64,000 nt of DNA from Siphonodentalium dalli (taxonomy: Eukaryota > Mollusca > Scaphopoda > Gadilida > Siphonodentaliidae). The stretch lies in contig CP136065.1 of NCBI GenBank assembly GCA_032622095.1, forward strand, positions 213,756,151 to 213,820,150, in the 5' to 3' direction. The notes under the pieces are model-generated. The model ran no database searches and was not told where the DNA came from. It saw only the letters and a program-made list of their open reading frames with translations. Both the position numbers and the translations under genes were made by a program. This document shows positions 22,801 to 35,462 of this stretch, in pieces (position 1 is the stretch's first letter; each line of letters opens with the position of its first letter).

Positions 22801-25800
22801 GACATTGATCTCTCACAACGTGAAATTTCGCAACAGTTTACGGTCCGTTTGTTTCCAGGCTCTACTTACGCCCAATTTGTGGCCGCGTATAATGGGCTGG
22901 CCGGGTAATGTTTTGACAGTGAAATGCCTCTAGGGTGGCTATGGACGAATACATCTTAAAAGGGGTCATCAATGAAATAGATATATCACAACCTGGAATT
23001 TAGCAACATTTTAGGGTCCGTTTGGTTCCAGGCTCTACTTACGCCCAATTTGTGGCCGCGTATAATGGGCTGGCCGGGTAATGTTTTGACAGTGAAATGC
23101 ATCTAGGGTGGCTATGGACGAATACATCTTAAAAGGGGCCATTAATGACATAGATCTCTCACAATGTGGAATTTCGCACACATTTTATGGTCCGTTTGGT
23201 TCCAGGCTCTACTTATGCCCAATTTGTGGCCGTGCATAATGGGCTGGCCGGGTACTTTTTTGACAGTGAAATGCCTCTAGGGTGGCTATGGACGAATACA
23301 TCTTAAAAGGCGCCATTAATGACATAGATCTCACACAACCTGAAATTTCGCAACATTTTAGGGTCCGTTTGGTTCCAGGCTCTACTTACGCCCAATTTGT
23401 GGCCGCGTATAATGGGCTGGCCGGGTAATTTTTTGACAGTGAAATGCCTCTAGGGTGGCTATGGACGAATACATCTCAAAAGGGTCCATTAATGACATAG
23501 ATCTCTCACAACCTGAAATTTCGCAACATTTTAGGGTCCGTTTGGTCCCAGGCTCTACTTACGCCCAATTTGTGGCCGCGTATAATGGGCTGGCCGGGTA
23601 ATTTTTTGACAGTGAAATGCCTCTAGGGTGGCTATGGACGAATACATCTTAAAAGGGGCCATCAATGAAATAGATCTATCACAACCTGGAATTTAGCAAC
23701 TTTTTAGGGTCCGTTTGGTTCCAGGCTCTACTTACGCCCAATTTGTGGCCGCGTATAATGGGCTGGCCGGGTAATTTTTTGACAGTGAAATGCCTCTAGG
23801 GTGGATATGGACGAATACATCTTAAAAGCGGCCATTAATGACAAAAATCTCTCACAATGTGGAATTTCGAACACATTTTATGGTCCGTTTGGTTCCAGGC
23901 TCTACTTACGCCCAATTTGTGGCCGCGTATAATGGGCTGGCCGGGTAATTTTTTGACACTAAAATGCCTCTAGGGTGGCTATGGACGAATACATCTTAAA
24001 GGGGACCCCCAATGACATAGTTCTCTCACAATGTGGAAATTCGCAACATTTTAGGGTCCGTTTGGTTCCAGGATCTACTTACGCCCAATTTGTGGCCGCG
24101 TATAATGGGATGGCCAGGTAAAATTTGACAGAGATTTGCTTCTAGGGTGGCTTTGGACGAATACATCTTAAAAGGGACCCCCAATGACATAGTTCTCTCA
24201 CAATGTGGAATTTCGCAATAATTTTAGGGTCCGTTTGGTTCCAGGATCTACTTACGCCCAATTTGTGGCCGCGTATAATGGGTTGGCCGGGTAATTTTTT
24301 GACAGTGAAATGCCTCTAGGGTGGCTATGGACGAATACATCTTACAAGGGGCCATTAATGACATAGATCTCTCACAATGTGGAATTTTGCAACATTTTAA
24401 GGTATGTTTGGTTCCAGGCTCTACTTACGCCCAATTTGTGGCCGCGTATAATGGGCTGGCCGGGTAATTTTTTGACAGTGAAATGCCTCTAGGGTGGCTA
24501 TGGACGAATACATCTTAAAAGGGGCCATTAATGACATAGATCTCTCACAACCTGAAATTTCGCAACATTTTAGGGTCCGTTTGGTTCCAGGCTCTACTTA
24601 CGCCCAATTTGTGGCCGCGTATAATGGGCTGGCCGGGTAATTTTTTGACAGTGAAATGCCTCTAGGGTGGCTATGGACGAATACATCTTAAAAGGGGCCA
24701 TCAATGAAATAGATCTATCACAACCTGGAATTTAGCAACATTTTAGGGTCCGTTTGGTTCCAGGCTCTACTTACGCCTAATTTGTGGCCGCGTATAATGG
24801 GCTGGCCGGGTAATTTTTTGACAGTGAAATGCCTCTAGGGTGGCTATGGACGAATACATCTTAAAAGGGTCCATTAATGACATAGATCTCTCACAACCTG
24901 AAATTTCGCAACATTTTAGGGTCCGTTTGGTCCCAGGCTCTACTTACGCCCAATTTGTGGCCGCGTATAATGGGATGGCCAGGTACATTTTGACAGAGAT
25001 TTGCTTCTAGGGTGGCTATGGACGAATACATCTTAAAAGGGACCCCCAATGACATAGGTCTCTCACAATGTGGAATTTCGCAACAATTTTAGGGTCCGTT
25101 TGGTTCCAGGATCTACTTACGCCCAATTTGTGGCCGTGTATAATGGGCTGGCCGGGTAATTTTTTGACAGTGAAATGTCTCTAGGGTGGCTATGGACGTA
25201 TACATCTCAAAAGGGTCCATTAATGACATAGATCTCTCACAACCTGAAATTTCGCAACATTTTAGGGTCCGTTTGGTCCCAGGCTCTACTTACGCCCAAT
25301 TTGTGGCCGCGTATAATGGGCTGGCCGGGTAATTTTTTGACAGTGAAATGCCTCTAGGGTGGCTATGGACGAATACATCTTAAAAGGGGCCATCAATGAA
25401 ATAGATCTATCACAACCTGGAATTTAGCAACATTTTATGGTCCGTTTGGTTCCAGGCTCTACTTACGCCCAATTTGTGGCCGCGTATAATGGGCTGGCCG
25501 GGTAATTTTTTGACAGTGAAATGCCTCTAGGGTGGCTATGGACGAATACATCTTAAAAGGGGCCATTAATGACATAGATCTCTCACAATGTGGAATTTCG
25601 CACACATTTTATGGTCCGTTTGGTTCCAGGCTCTACTTATGCCCAATTTGTGGCCGTGCATAATGGGCTGGCCGGGTACTTTTTTGACAGTGAAATGCCT
25701 CTAGGGTGGCTATGGACGAATACATCTTAAAAGGCGCCATTAATGACATAGATCTCACACAACCTGAAATTTCGCAACATTTTAGGGTCCGTTTGGTTCC

Positions 25801-28800
25801 AGGCTCTACTTACGCCCAATTTGTGGCCGCGTATAATGGGCTGGCCGGGTAATTTTTTGACAGTGAAATGCCTCTAGGGTGGCTATGGACGAATACATCT
25901 CAAAAGGGTCCATTAATGACATAGATCTCTCACAACCTGAAATTTCGCAACATTTTAGGGTCCGTTTGGTCCCAGGCTCTACTTACGCCCAATTTGTGGC
26001 CGCGTATAATGGGCTGGCCGGGTAATTTTTTGACAGTGAAATGCCTCTAGGGTGGCTATGGACGAATACATCTTAAAAGGGGCCATCAATGAAATAGATC
26101 TATCACAACCTGGAATTTAGCAACTTTTTAGGGTCCGTTTGGTTCCAGGCTCTACTTACGCCCAATTTGTGGCCGCGTATAATGGGCTGGCCGGGTAATT
26201 TTTTGACAGTGAAATGCCTCTAGGGTGGATATGGACGAATACATCTTAAAAGCGGCCATTAATGACAAAAATCTCTCACAATGTGGAATTTCGAACACAT
26301 TTTATGGTCCGTTTGGTTCCAGGCTCTACTTACGCCCAATTTGTGGCCGCGTATAATGGGCTGGCCGGGTAATTTTTTGACACTAAAATGCCTCTAGGGT
26401 GGCTATGGACGAATACATCTTAAAGGGGACCCCCAATGACATAGTTCTCTCACAATGTGGAAATTCGCAACATTTTAGGGTCCGTTTGGTTCCAGGATCT
26501 ACTTACGCCCAATTTGTGGCCGCGTATAATGGGATGGCCAGGTAAAATTTGACAGAGATTTGCTTCTAGGGTGGCTTTGGACGAATACATCTTAAAAGGG
26601 ACCCCCAATGACATAGTTCTCTCACAATGTGGAATTTCGCAATAATTTTAGGGTCCGTTTGGTTCCAGGATCTACTTACGCCCAATTTGTGGCCGCGTAT
26701 AATGGGTTGGCCGGGTAATTTTTTGACAGTGAAATGCCTCTAGGGTGGCTATGGACGAATACATCTTACAAGGGGCCATTAATGACATAGATCTCTCACA
26801 ATGTGGAATTTTGCAACATTTTAAGGTATGTTTGGTTCCAGGCTCTACTTACGCCCAATTTGTGGCCGCGTATAATGGGCTGGCCGGGTAATTTTTTGAC
26901 AGTGAAATGCCTCTAGGGTGGCTATGGACGAATACATCTTAAAAGGGGCCATTAATGACATAGATCTCTCACAACCTGAAATTTCGCAACATTTTAGGGT
27001 CCGTTTGGTTCCAGGCTCTACTTACGCCCAATTTGTGGCCGCGTATAATGGGCTGGCCGGGTAATTTTTTGACAGTGAAATGCCTCTAGGGTGGCTATGG
27101 ACGAATACATCTTAAAAGGGGCCATCAATGAAATAGATCTATCACAACCTGGAATTTAGCAACATTTTAGGGTCCGTTTGGTTCCAGGCTCTACTTACGC
27201 CTAATTTGTGGCCGCGTATAATGGGCTGGCCGGGTAATTTTTTGACAGTGAAATGCCTCTAGGGTGGCTATGGACGAATACATCTCAAAAGGGTCCATTA
27301 ATGACATAGATCTCTCACAACCTGAAATTTCGCAACATTTTAGGGTCCGTTTGGTCCCAGGCTCTACTTACGCCCAATTTGTGGCCGCGTATAATGGGCT
27401 GGCCGGGTAATGTTTTGACAGTGAAATGCCTCTAGGGTGGCTATGGACGAATACATCTTAAAAGGGGCCATCAATGAAATAGATATATCACAACCTGGAA
27501 TTTGGCAACATTTTAGGGTCCGTTTGGTTCCAGGCTCTACTTACGCCCAATTTGTGGCCGCGTATAATGGGCTGGCCGGGTAATGTTTTGACAGTGAAAT
27601 GCATCTAGGGTGGCTATGGACGAATACATCTTAAAAGGGGCCATTAATGACATAGATCTCTCACAATGTGGAATTTCGCACACATTTTATGGTCCGTTTG
27701 GTTCCAGGCTCTACTTACGCCCAATTTGTGGCCGCGTATAATGGGCTGGCCGGGTAATTTTTTTACAGTGAAATGCCTCTAGGGTGGCTATGGACGAATA
27801 CATCTTAAAAGGGGCCATTAATGACATAGATCTCTCACAACCTGAAATTTCGCAACATTTTAGGGTCCGTTTGGTTCCAGGCTCTACTTACGCCCAATTT
27901 GTGGCCGCGTATAATGGGCTGGCCGGGTACTTTTTTGACAGTGAAATGCCTCTAGGGTGGCTATGGACGAATACATCTTAAAAGGGGCCATCAATGAAAT
28001 AGATATATCACAACCTGGAATTTAGCAACATTTTAGGGTCCGTTTGGTTCCAGGCTCTACTTACGCCCAATTTGTGGCCGCGTATAATGGGCTGGCCGGG
28101 TAATGTTTTGACAGTGAAATGCATCTAGGGTGGCTATGGACGAATACATCTTAAAAGGGGCCATCAATGAAATAGATCTCTCACAATGTGGAATTTCGCA
28201 CACATTGTATGGTCCGTTTGGTTCCAGGCTCTACTTACGCCCAATTTGTGGCCGCGTATAATGGGCTGGCCGGGTAATTTTTTGACAGTGAAATTCCTCT
28301 AGGGTGGCTATGGACGAATACATCTTAAAAGGGGCCATCAATGAAATAGATCTATCACAACCTGGAATTTAGCAACATTTTAGGGTCCGTTTGGTTCCAG
28401 GCTCTACTTACGCCCAATTTGTGGCCGCGTATAATGGGCTGGCCGGGTAATTTTTTGACAGTGAAATGCCTCTAGGGTGGCTATGGACGAATACATCTCA
28501 AAAGGGTCCATTAATGACATTGATCTCTCACAACGTGAAATTTCGCAACAGTTTACGGTCCGTTTGTTTCCAGGCTCTACTTACGCCCAATTTGTGGCCG
28601 CGTATAATGGGCTGGCCGGGTAATGTTTTGACAGTGAAATGCCTCTAGGGTGGCTATGGACGAATACATCTTAAAAGGGGTCATCAATGAAATAGATATA
28701 TCACAACCTGGAATTTAGCAACATTTTAGGGTCCGTTTGGTTCCAGGCTCTACTTACGCCCAATTTGTGGCCGCGTATAATGGGCTGGCCGGGTAATGTT

Positions 28801-29748
28801 TTGACAGTGAAATGCATCTAGGGTGGCTATGGACGAATACATCTTAAAAGGGGCCATTAATGACATAGATCTCTCACAATGTGGAATTTCGCACACATTT
28901 TATGGTCCGTTTGGTTCCAGGCTCTACTTACGCCCAATTTGTGGCCGCGTATAATGGGCGGGCCGGGTACTTTTTTGACAGTGAAATGCCTCTAGGGTGG
29001 CTATGGACGAATACATCTTAAAATGGGCCATCAATGAAATAGATATATCACAACCTGGAATTTAGCAACATTTTAGGGTCCGTTTGGTTCCAGGCTCTAC
29101 TTACGCCCAATTTGTGGCCGCGTATATTGGGCTGGCCGGGTAATGTTTTGACAGTGAAATGCATCTAGGGTGGCTATGGACGAATACATCTTAAAAGGGG
29201 CCATCAATGAAATAGATCTCTCACAATGTGGAATTTCGCACACATTTTATGGTCCGTTTGGTTCCAGGCTCTACTTACGCCCAATTTGTGGCCGCGTATA
29301 ATGGGCTGGCCGGGTAATTTTTTGACAGTGAAATTCCTCTAGGGTGGCTATGGACGAATACATCTTAAAAGGGGCCATCAATGAAATAGATCTATCACAA
29401 CCTGGAATTTAGCAACATTTTAGGGTCCGTTTGGTTCCAGGCTCTACTTACGCCCAATTTGTGGCCGCGTATAATGGGCTGGCCGGGTAATTTTTTGACA
29501 GTGAAATGCCTCTAGGATGGCTATGGACGAATACATCTCAAAAGGGTCCATTAATGACATTGATCTCTCACAACGTGAAATTTCGCAACAGTTTACGGTC
29601 CGTTTGTTTCCAGGCTCTACTTACGCCCAATTTGTGGCCGCGTATAATGGGCTGGCGGGGTAATTTTTTGACAGAGATTTGCCTCTAGGGTGGCTATGGA
29701 CGAATACATCTCAAAAGGGGCCATCAATGACATAGATATCTCACAATC
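19898..29748 (+). repeat. 173-bp satellite, right array, about 57 copies with higher-order structure
   Basis: The monomer is the reverse complement of that at 14416-17451: TAGGGTCCGTTTGGTTCCAG, CTACTTACGCCCAATTTGTG, GCCGCGTATAATGGGCTGG and GGGTGGCTATGGACGAATAC. At least four monomer subtypes occur, marked by CACAACCTGAAATTTCGC, CACAATGTGGAATTTCGCAC, ATCAATGAAATAGATCTATC, and CCCCCAATGACATAG with GGGATGGCCAGG. Longer periods are superimposed: 1,211 bp (7 monomers) near 20000-22440, and about 2,424 bp (14 monomers) near 23100-27900. Open frames of 60-65 codons recur identically at these periods; because 173 is not a multiple of 3 they cannot form a long reading frame and are not genes. Confidence 0.97.
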
Positions 29749-29754
29749 CGAGGC

Positions 29755-29850
29755 TGAATTTGAATAAGGAGCCCAATAAGGAACAAGGAACAAGGAACTA
29801 AAAAGATTTGAATAAGGAGCCGAATAAGGAACAAGGAACAAGGAACTAAA
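29755..29850 (+). repeat. 48-bp tandem repeat at the outer edge of the satellite
   Basis: Two copies of a 48-bp unit (TTTGAATAAGGAGCC...) each contain a doubled GGAACAAGGAACAAGG. The repeat begins where the last satellite monomer breaks off after ATCTCACAA. Confidence 0.8.
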
Positions 29851-29879
29851 TTCTTGGAGCTGAACCTTATACCAAATAT

Positions 29880-30200
29880 AAAAACCTTATCTTGAATAGT
29901 GCTTAGTTGTCATCCAGACAACTCAATACTTATAATATATGAGTCGAAAAGGAGCACAACTCCACCAACCTTCGAATCGTGACCAAATTCTAACTTGAGC
30001 TGCTTCTCTAATTTCAATCATATAAATGTAGAAACTAGTATATTGGATATTGCTCAAGTTGTCACCCAGGCACACAAAAATTGTGATTTCTGAGTCTAAA
30101 AATGTGCATAACTGCATCAAAATTCATCGTACCGTGACCAAATTCTCACTTGACCAGCGTCCTTTAAAATGTGAACCACATACCGAACATAAAGACACTT
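29880..30200. repeat. Two-copy tandem repeat, period about 151 bp
   Basis: GTTGTCATCCAG near 29908 and GTTGTCACCCAG near 30059 begin two diverged units. Both contain ATGAGTCGAAAAGGAGCACAACT or TGAGTCTAAAAATGTGCATAACT, and CGTGACCAAATTCTNACTTGA. The unit style is like the cores of the pearl-type elements, but no head or tail is seen. The 137-codon open frame at 30050-30463 overlaps the second unit and is unlikely to be a gene. Confidence 0.7.
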
Positions 30201-32140
30201 CTGTTAAAAATTCCTCAATTTCGAACTGGACACAATTAAGAATTGGACTGTATAATCAAACTCCATACAGCGCCCTCTACGCTATCGCTGCGATATATCA
30301 CTGCCACAATGAGTGTACTTTGCAGACGATAAATCTATGTTTACATATCGTCGCAGAACTGTATTTACTACTATTTAGTCACCTATTATCTTGTTTTGAC
30401 CACAATTTTTTTTTTAAGTTTGCAATAATGGTAATTCTTTCGGTATTGATAAGAACAATATGAACTGAGCCAGACATAGACAATTTTAATCCTAAAACAT
30501 AAGAACTAAAAACACGTAAGAATTCCTTACCAATTAATGTCATTATGGCAGTGGTATCTCAGCGGAGCGATGGGAGATAACTCTGCCTGGAGTTTGCTGT
30601 ATAATATGATGTTCATCATTGGATAGATGGGACCTCCGACCTTGGATTTCTGCGACCTACTGATATAATGAAAAGCCGAGTGATTGAACATAACATGCTA
30701 ATTATATTACAAAACAAGTAGTCATCTTTGTGATAACATTTTATTTCTGGATTACAGTTTTATGTCACATGGGATTGTAATGCGCTCCACTGTCCTTCCC
30801 TCCGAATCTGCACTGCACTTCTTTACGTTATGGTATGCAGTGCACTGCTTAACATCATGGTAATATACATGGGTCTCATATTTACTAGTATATATATGGC
30901 GCATAAGGGCAGTGCAAGTTGGGGTGGCGGAACAACGAGTGCATTACAAGCCCCTGCATGTGTTGCTGCCATTTGCGAAGATTACATGTATTTTGTCAGT
31001 GTGCTCTTCAATTACTTGCTATTGGTTAATGGAACAGACTGCAGATGGAAAATTATATAATTAAAACAGCTAGAGACTGTGCGACTATTTGGTCATCTAG
31101 CAAGGACTTGACGCCAAGTGAGAAATTACGCCGCTCTCTTACACTTCTTCGATGCATATACACATGTACTATATATGGATGTATATGCTGAACCTTATTT
31201 GACAAGTTTAATTAATAAGTGTTGTGTGATTATCTGAGATTGCTGAGATTGAGCTCACATGCTTATTGACATTTCATTCGGATGGTTATTTAAAATATTT
31301 CACACCATTTGGCTGTCTTTTCCGGCTATATATTGTCACCGTATTTCATCAAATTTTAGGGTGGGTTACCAATTGCCCTTGGAAAACAAACACAAATTAT
31401 GTAAGTAATATTACTGAAGTTATGATTCGGACAATTTGGATGTCGCATGAAAATGCTCACCGTATAACTGAAGCTATCTTTAACCAGCAAATTAAAAAGG
31501 GGCATAATTTCGTCAAACATGATCAGAGCGGACGCACATTCGAACATAATTCCGTCGTAAACCGGACAGATATGCGAAATTTCCCGTTATATAAATCTGA
31601 GTAATTTACATGACAAGCATGAATGGAATTAGATAACTTTCACCTAATCCGGACACCAAATTATATAATGTATACAGTATGTAATACATACAAATGGTTG
31701 GATGGGCCCAGTTAAAACTTCACCACAACTTTCTCACATATACGAAACAGGGACGTGCTAGAGGATCTTCGTTCTGTGGTGGCCACCGTGAAAATTTCAA
31801 CTGACCCCACCCACCCCGTGCACAAGTAAAATGTTTCAAACTGACACCCCTAAGGTTGACAAATTACCAACTGATGGCAAAAGTAGAACGTTTGTCTACA
31901 AACAACATATTCTCCACTAATTACTGGTTTTAAATTCAAACAATGAGAACAATTTCACCGTACATGTGATTTTAACTTTCCAAATGTGTTAGGCATCCCG
32001 AACGCCACACCCGCCACTCCCGACCCCTGTCACTATATCCCCGGTAGCCAAATTTAGAACTCCTGCAAAAACTTTTAATATTATTCAAGTTATGATGCAG
32101 AAAACAAATTCTCTGATGGACTGAAAGACGGACGGAAACA
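30201..32140. other. Non-coding upstream of the lectin gene
   Basis: No supported gene. GGGAGATAACTC at about 30572-30583 is a word that is very common in bivalve interspersed repeats, so a short repeat may lie at 30540-30660. Open frames at 30830-31060 and 31266-31604 show no domain. Confidence 0.4.
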
Positions 32141-32147
32141 ACTTACT

Positions 32148-32155
32148 TATATATA
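32148..32155 (+). promoter_or_regulatory. Possible TATA box of the C-type lectin gene
   Basis: TATATATA lies about 34-41 bases before the ATG at 32189. A start site 30 bases downstream would leave only a very short 5' leader, and AT-rich runs are frequent here, so this is a weak call; the true promoter could be farther upstream with a non-coding exon. Confidence 0.25.
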
Positions 32156-32188
32156 GAGACTACAACTACATGAGACACACAACCAACC

Positions 32189-32429
32189 ATGTGGATGGCA
32201 TACATGTATATAATTTATGTTATTGTATTCGTCACAGGTTCGCCACTGGATAAAGGTTATGATCTGTTTGGTGAAATCGGCTCACAATTTTATGCTATGC
32301 TATTAGCTGACCAGAAAAATCATTTTGACGCAACATCAGCATGTGAAAATATGAACGCTCACCTTATCAAGATCGAGAACGAGGCCATGTGGAACACAAG
32401 CAAACAAATCATGATTGGCAATAACATGA
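32189..32429 (+). CDS. Secreted C-type lectin, exon 1 (signal peptide and first half of the CTLD)
   Basis: Exon 1 encodes residues 1-80 plus one base. Residues 1-17 form a hydrophobic signal peptide (MYIIYVIVFVTG core), so the product should be secreted. From about residue 33 the C-type lectin-like fold begins: aromatic strand, alpha-1 helix with Cys52 (SACENMNAHLIKIE), then a second helix and an N-T-S glycosylation sequon at Asn69. The exon ends at a consensus donor (GA|GTGAGT, intron from 32430) in phase 1, which matches the acceptor at 41585/41586. Spliced to exon 2 it gives a complete protein of 162 residues, the usual size of simple single-CTLD molluscan lectins. Family knowledge suggests carbohydrate binding or innate recognition; ligand and specificity are unknown. 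The intervening 9.2-kb intron holds a whole transposon. Confidence 0.85.
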
Positions 32430-34456
32430 GTGAGTATATATATAGAATCTGCTTATGTTGTATGTATACTGCATGTTATTCGACCAGCAACGTGGCCAAC
32501 CGTGAACGGGTCATAATCTTTTGGCTGTCAAACACCAATAGCCCAACTTGACACTGTAGCTCCCCGCCACCAAGGAATCGGCCAAAGAGCCACACAACGC
32601 CGAGGAAAAACAGTTGTTCCAGGTGGCGATTTTGCATTAAAAACGTCCCGGCGCAATGATGGAAAGAATGCTATTTCGTCGTTCGTGTATTGTATACATG
32701 TAGTTCAAAAGTAATGACATAATTCTATTTGGAGGAGTGTGGTAGAGTGTTTTGCTGGGAACGCTATTTTTGTATAGTACTATTGGTGATGATACCACAT
32801 CCCTTTGTCGTACGCCGGATTATGTGTGTTTTTGGAGCTGTATACGGATTTCGGCTCTGTCGTTCGCCTGTTTCCAAAATGCAAAACTTCAAACGATCCA
32901 ATGCCCAGAATTCGGTCATTGTACTGCATAATTGCCTCATGCTTGCGCTTTTGAAATCGATACATATATATTAACTGATAAGCTCACTGCAATACCATAA
33001 TTTTCCCTACGCCAAATAATACGGCAATTATAAATAGCGTGGACCTATATTATCTCCGCGACTCTTGGATGGCGATCTGACCGAATGGCTAAAGTGCTCC
33101 GCGATGTACACTAAATATTAAGAAGAAACATATCGCTGTTATTGGTTTAAATTGCAATGTCTGTTTTCCAAAATATTCCTTATTGTTAAATTCTCAAGTT
33201 ACGCTAAAAGCCTGGATTTTTATGTCCCTTGAAATCCGGAAGGGATAAGGGGTGGTATTCTTGGTATTTTTCACACGGACATGTAGGTGTAACATGATTT
33301 CTAAGAACGGAAATATCTCGGTGTCACGAATTAGGTCGTCAAGCCAAGCAAACTGACTGGCTGTCACATTTACGAGACAAGTGTGCTCATCTGAAGAAAA
33401 AAACATGCATATCAAGTATATCACTGTATATATTGGATCAAACACCAACTTCAACTTTTTATGCAGTCTTTCATAACATGTACACATATACTGTATATTA
33501 GCTAATTAGTAATATTCAATTTATATTCAATTGGATATTATACTTATATCACGTGATATGACGTGCCATTGGAAGAACCATCGGGACTTCCGTAGTGCAA
33601 TTGCTGCACGGATCGATGCCCATATTATACTCCAAAGATCAAATATTAAATATACTACTATAACAGTAACATTTCTGGATAGAATAGCATGAACATGTCG
33701 TAGCTACTCCGAACAAGGTCTACTTTACGACATTATACAATAAAAAACTATTCCCAAAAAAAATAATTTATAAATCTAGAGTAGCGAACTGAGGAGTGAC
33801 GTCGGTCGTTTCATTTCCACGATACACTTATATAATGCCTATATAATATGTAAGGGACTAAAGTTCGAGACTGCACCTAGCACTATCTACGAACCATCTT
33901 AACCATAATATGTCATTGCTGGAGTGAACACAGTTGTTAGTGAAACGATTGACATTCCGTATTGTAGCCAAGTGCCCGAAGCCGCCTCGAGAGTTTGAAC
34001 ATAACACGTGGCTTAAATGACAACTTTATCAATGAGATTTGCGGATTATATCTTGTAATAAATAGTTTAATGCATAGCTGACTGTTATTTCATAGGATTC
34101 ATGTACTTATGGGTGAGAAAACTTTAGTAAAAATTACCGATCAATGGGACACATCTTCCCATTCTAAATCTCTATAGTTTCAAGTGCTGCATTGAAAGTA
34201 CGGAAGTGCATGACCGTGACCGATTTACCCGTGGATTAGGTAGTATTAGAACCCCGGCCCATGACGGCGAGCGCATCTTGCGACTTAAAGTCCGACATCA
34301 ATACCACACGGCCGCTGTATTCCGACGTCGCACATATGACAATATATGCACATTTTAAGGTCTCTATTGTGTATTATACATAGCAGATATGGCACATTAA
34401 CATGTTATATATACGTCACCGAAACACGCCGAGCGTTGCTCTTTGAACATGTCTGT
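32430..34456 (+). other. Lectin intron, 5' part
   Basis: Begins with the donor GTGAGT and runs to the left terminal repeat of the inserted transposon. Open frames at 32729-32974 and 33194-33487 have no recognisable domain. The full intron is 32430-41585. No additional lectin-like exon is visible, and none is needed because the exon phases and the fold join directly. Confidence 0.6.
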
Positions 34457-34605
34457 AGTCCAGGCACATTAGACATAAAAATGAGAAAGTAAGGAAAAAA
34501 ATCGGAGAAAGCTGATTTTTTTATATGTTTCCGGGACACACATTGCGGATAAAGTGTGAAAAGTCCCCGCGAATCCGAGTTGAGCTTTTTTAGTTATAGC
34601 GTTTT
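34457..34605 (+). repeat. Left terminal inverted repeat of the transposon
   Basis: Three blocks are shared, inverted, with 40390-40547: AGTCCAGGCACATTAG (terminal), AAAAAAATCGGAGAAAGCTG followed by ATTTTTT (about 34493-34521), and AATCCGAGTTGAGCTTTTTT (about 34571-34590). The spacers between blocks differ in sequence, so the arms match in blocks and not along their whole length. Confidence 0.8.
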
Positions 34606-35462
34606 TTATATGAAAAAAAAAATTGAAAAAAAAATTCGACCCAGCTCCATATTTCTCATTCTTATTCGCCTTAGTAGGGTGAGAATCATAAATATCGTGC
34701 TGAATTATATTGAGAATACATATCCCCAACAGAAAATGCCAACTTTGTACCAATCCTCACACTCAATGGTGAAATATTCACGAAAATGTACAAAATTACG
34801 AAAAAAAATTTAATTGTTTTCATACACACAACGGTACACAACGTCCATTAAATCAAATCTACGACTACTTTGGGAGTTAAATTATATATCAAAAATTGCA
34901 GAAAAGCAGTGGCTTTATAATGATATATAACAATAGTCATTTATTCCATAATGAACTGGTGAAACGTGTGAAATATTAACCATACCCCCTAAACTCAAAT
35001 TCAAACGGCATCGACTTTTCTCATTCAATTTCCTGATGAAAGTCGTTCAAGGCTATTTTGCATCAAAAAGAGCGTTGTTCGCCTACACTCAAGATGCATT
35101 GGCATGTAATGTGTGCACGCCCTTTATAAACAAATTTGTTACGACAACGCTCTTTAATTCCGCATTCCAGGTCTGTCCATTGCACAATTTGCTCTGTTCA
35201 GTATTGGACACTCCGCATTTGATGCCTAGATATTGAAACCAATGATCCCTTGATAGATACATATGTAATTTTGCCTGTTGTTGATTATTAGAGTCTTGTG
35301 TTATTTGTAGAACTGATCAGTTATGTTGTTGGCATATCACTTAGCGTTACCTGTTGATACCTTACGGTGACAACGAAGCAGGTCCGCACATTGATATCTG
35401 TTCTGTGGTATTGTACTTGAGTTTATTGTGTCTATCATCTTTTTTCTGTTGTGACTTTGGCA

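Noticed and set aside
30050-30463. 137-codon open frame
   Set aside because: Overlaps a two-copy tandem repeat and shows no domain or splice context; composition looks like translated AT-rich DNA.
33075-33155. tRNA-like TGACCGAATGGCTAAAG (A-box-like) with a weak B-box-like word 60 bases on
   Set aside because: No acceptor stem or anticodon arm can be folded; matches are too weak for a tRNA gene or a SINE call.
35451-35462. GTG start twelve bases before the ATG of the transposon gene
   Set aside because: Non-AUG starts are not expected here; the ATG at 35463 begins the CxxC-containing N-terminus.
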